Below are positions 4,530 to 5,425 of a DNA stretch of 5,425 nucleotides, one piece after another. Numbering within the stretch: position 1 is the first letter of the stretch; the number at the start of each line of letters is the position of its first letter. The notes under the pieces were generated by a model. That model ran no database searches, was not told where the DNA came from, and was given only the letters and a program-made list of their open reading frames with translations. The position numbers and the translations under genes are program-made. The stretch spans positions 1-5,425 of the forward strand of contig DBCY01000200.1 in the NCBI GenBank assembly GCA_002293295.1, read 5' to 3'. The DNA comes from Ruminococcus sp. UBA946. Its GTDB lineage: Bacteria > Bacillota > Clostridia > Oscillospirales > Ruminococcaceae.

Positions 4530-5425
4530 ATGAGAAGTGTTAAACCGGTAAAAATCAGGAACCTTACGCTTGACGGGAAAAAAATATACATCCAGTCCAT
4601 GCTTAACGCAAGCTCCGGTGATTCGGAAGGGAACGCACGGCAGGCGCAGGAGCTTGAAAAAGCCGGATGTGATATAATAAGGGTATCGGTTCCCGATAAA
4701 AACGCGCTGAGACTTATCCCGGCGATAAAAGAAAAGATAACGGTACCTTTAGTTGCCGATATACATTTTGACTACAGGCTTGCCCTTGAAAGCGCCGCCG
4801 CCGGAATTGATAAAATCCGTATAAATCCTGGGAATATCGGCGGTATGGACAAGGTTAAGCTCGTCGCCGACACCTGCAGGGCAAAAGGAATACCAATACG
4901 CATAGGCGTCAATTCAGGTTCCCTTGAAAAGGAAATACTTGAGGAATACGGCAGGGTTTGCGCCGGGGCTATGGTGAAAAGCGCGCAAAAACATATACAT
5001 ATGCTTGAAAAATGCGGTTTTGAGGATATAGTGATTTCAATTAAGTCCTCAAATGTTAAGGATATGATTGAGGCAAACCGGATGTTATCGGAAAAATGCC
5101 CTTACCCTCTTCACCTCGGCGTTACCGAAGCGGGGACGGAGTATGCCGGAATCATAAAATCGGCAGTCGGAATAGGCTCCCTTTTATGCGACGGCATCGG
5201 CGAAACAATCCGTGTTTCCCTTACGGCAGACCCTGTTGAAGAGGTTTATGCCGCAAAGGAAATCCTTAAAGCGGCAGAGAGGGGTTCAGGCGTTAAAATA
5301 ATATCCTGCCCTACCTGCGGACGGACAAGAATAGACTTAATAGGGCTTGCAAAAAAAGTGGAGGAGGCAGTCCGCTTTACAGACAAGGATATTACCGTAG
5401 CCGTAATGGGGTGCGCGGTAAACGG
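4530..5425 (+). CDS. ispG: 4-hydroxy-3-methylbut-2-en-1-yl diphosphate synthase, 3' end cut off
   Basis: IspG (GcpE) is a [4Fe-4S] enzyme that reductively opens 2-C-methyl-D-erythritol 2,4-cyclodiphosphate to HMBPP, the penultimate MEP-pathway step, with electrons from ferredoxin or flavodoxin. The window shows 298 complete codons, about 85-90% of a typical short bacterial IspG of 340-370 residues. The TIM-barrel part is clear: LVADIHFDYRLALE, DKIRINPGNIGG, IPIRIGVNSGSLEKE, LHLGVTEAGTEYAG and GIGETIRVSLTADPVEEV. The cluster-binding domain starts with SCPTCGRT (Cys260, Cys263) and reaches MGCAVNG with Cys295; the glutamate that supplies the fourth ligand should lie just past the edge. The N-terminal motif reads QSMLNASSGD instead of the common QSMTNTDT. 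It starts 48 bases after rseP, so co-transcription is likely. Truncation is due to the window end only. Confidence 0.96.
   Translation, partial: MRSVKPVKIRNLTLDGKKIYIQSMLNASSGDSEGNARQAQELEKAGCDIIRVSVPDKNALRLIPAIKEKITVPLVADIHFDYRLALESAAAGIDKIRINPGNIGGMDKVKLVADTCRAKGIPIRIGVNSGSLEKEILEEYGRVCAGAMVKSAQKHIHMLEKCGFEDIVISIKSSNVKDMIEANRMLSEKCPYPLHLGVTEAGTEYAGIIKSAVGIGSLLCDGIGETIRVSLTADPVEEVYAAKEILKAAERGSGVKIISCPTCGRTRIDLIGLAKKVEEAVRFTDKDITVAVMGCAVN

Overview
The window looks like part of a chromosome of a Gram-positive anaerobe of the class Clostridia, possibly near Oscillospiraceae/Ruminococcus. The evidence is the gene order uppS-cdsA-dxr-rseP-ispG, which is a common Firmicutes core cluster (often pyrH-frr-uppS-cdsA-dxr-rseP-ispG-polC), together with AGGAG-type ribosome binding sites and moderate GC. 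The taxonomic call is an inference from synteny and protein style, not a search result.

Layout, all genes on the + strand: 1-301 is non-coding and rich in 7-bp tandem repeats; 302-1015 is uppS; 1016-1172 is a spacer with more heptads and a 62-bp hairpin-bearing repeat; 1173-2030 is cdsA; 2031-2155 is a spacer with a long near-perfect palindrome and a second, GC-rich hairpin; 2156-3298 is dxr; 3299-3443 is a spacer holding an inverted copy of the 62-bp repeat; 3444-4481 is rseP (site-2 protease); 4482-4529 is a short spacer; 4530-5425 is ispG, cut by the window end before its C-terminus.

The genes form one functional theme. Dxr and IspG are the second and the penultimate steps of the MEP pathway that makes isoprenoid precursors. 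UppS condenses those precursors into undecaprenyl diphosphate, the lipid carrier for cell-wall synthesis. CdsA makes CDP-diacylglycerol for phospholipids. RseP is an intramembrane metalloprotease that typically cleaves anti-sigma factors or signal peptide remnants. All five proteins look intact, with their catalytic motifs present.

I see no new enzymatic or defence system. The unusual content lies between the genes. Several tandem arrays share a 7-bp period but not a sequence, one of them has a 35-bp higher-order period just upstream of the uppS start, and two copies of a 62-bp repeat lie in opposite orientation around cdsA-dxr. No frr gene precedes uppS within the 301 bases visible.
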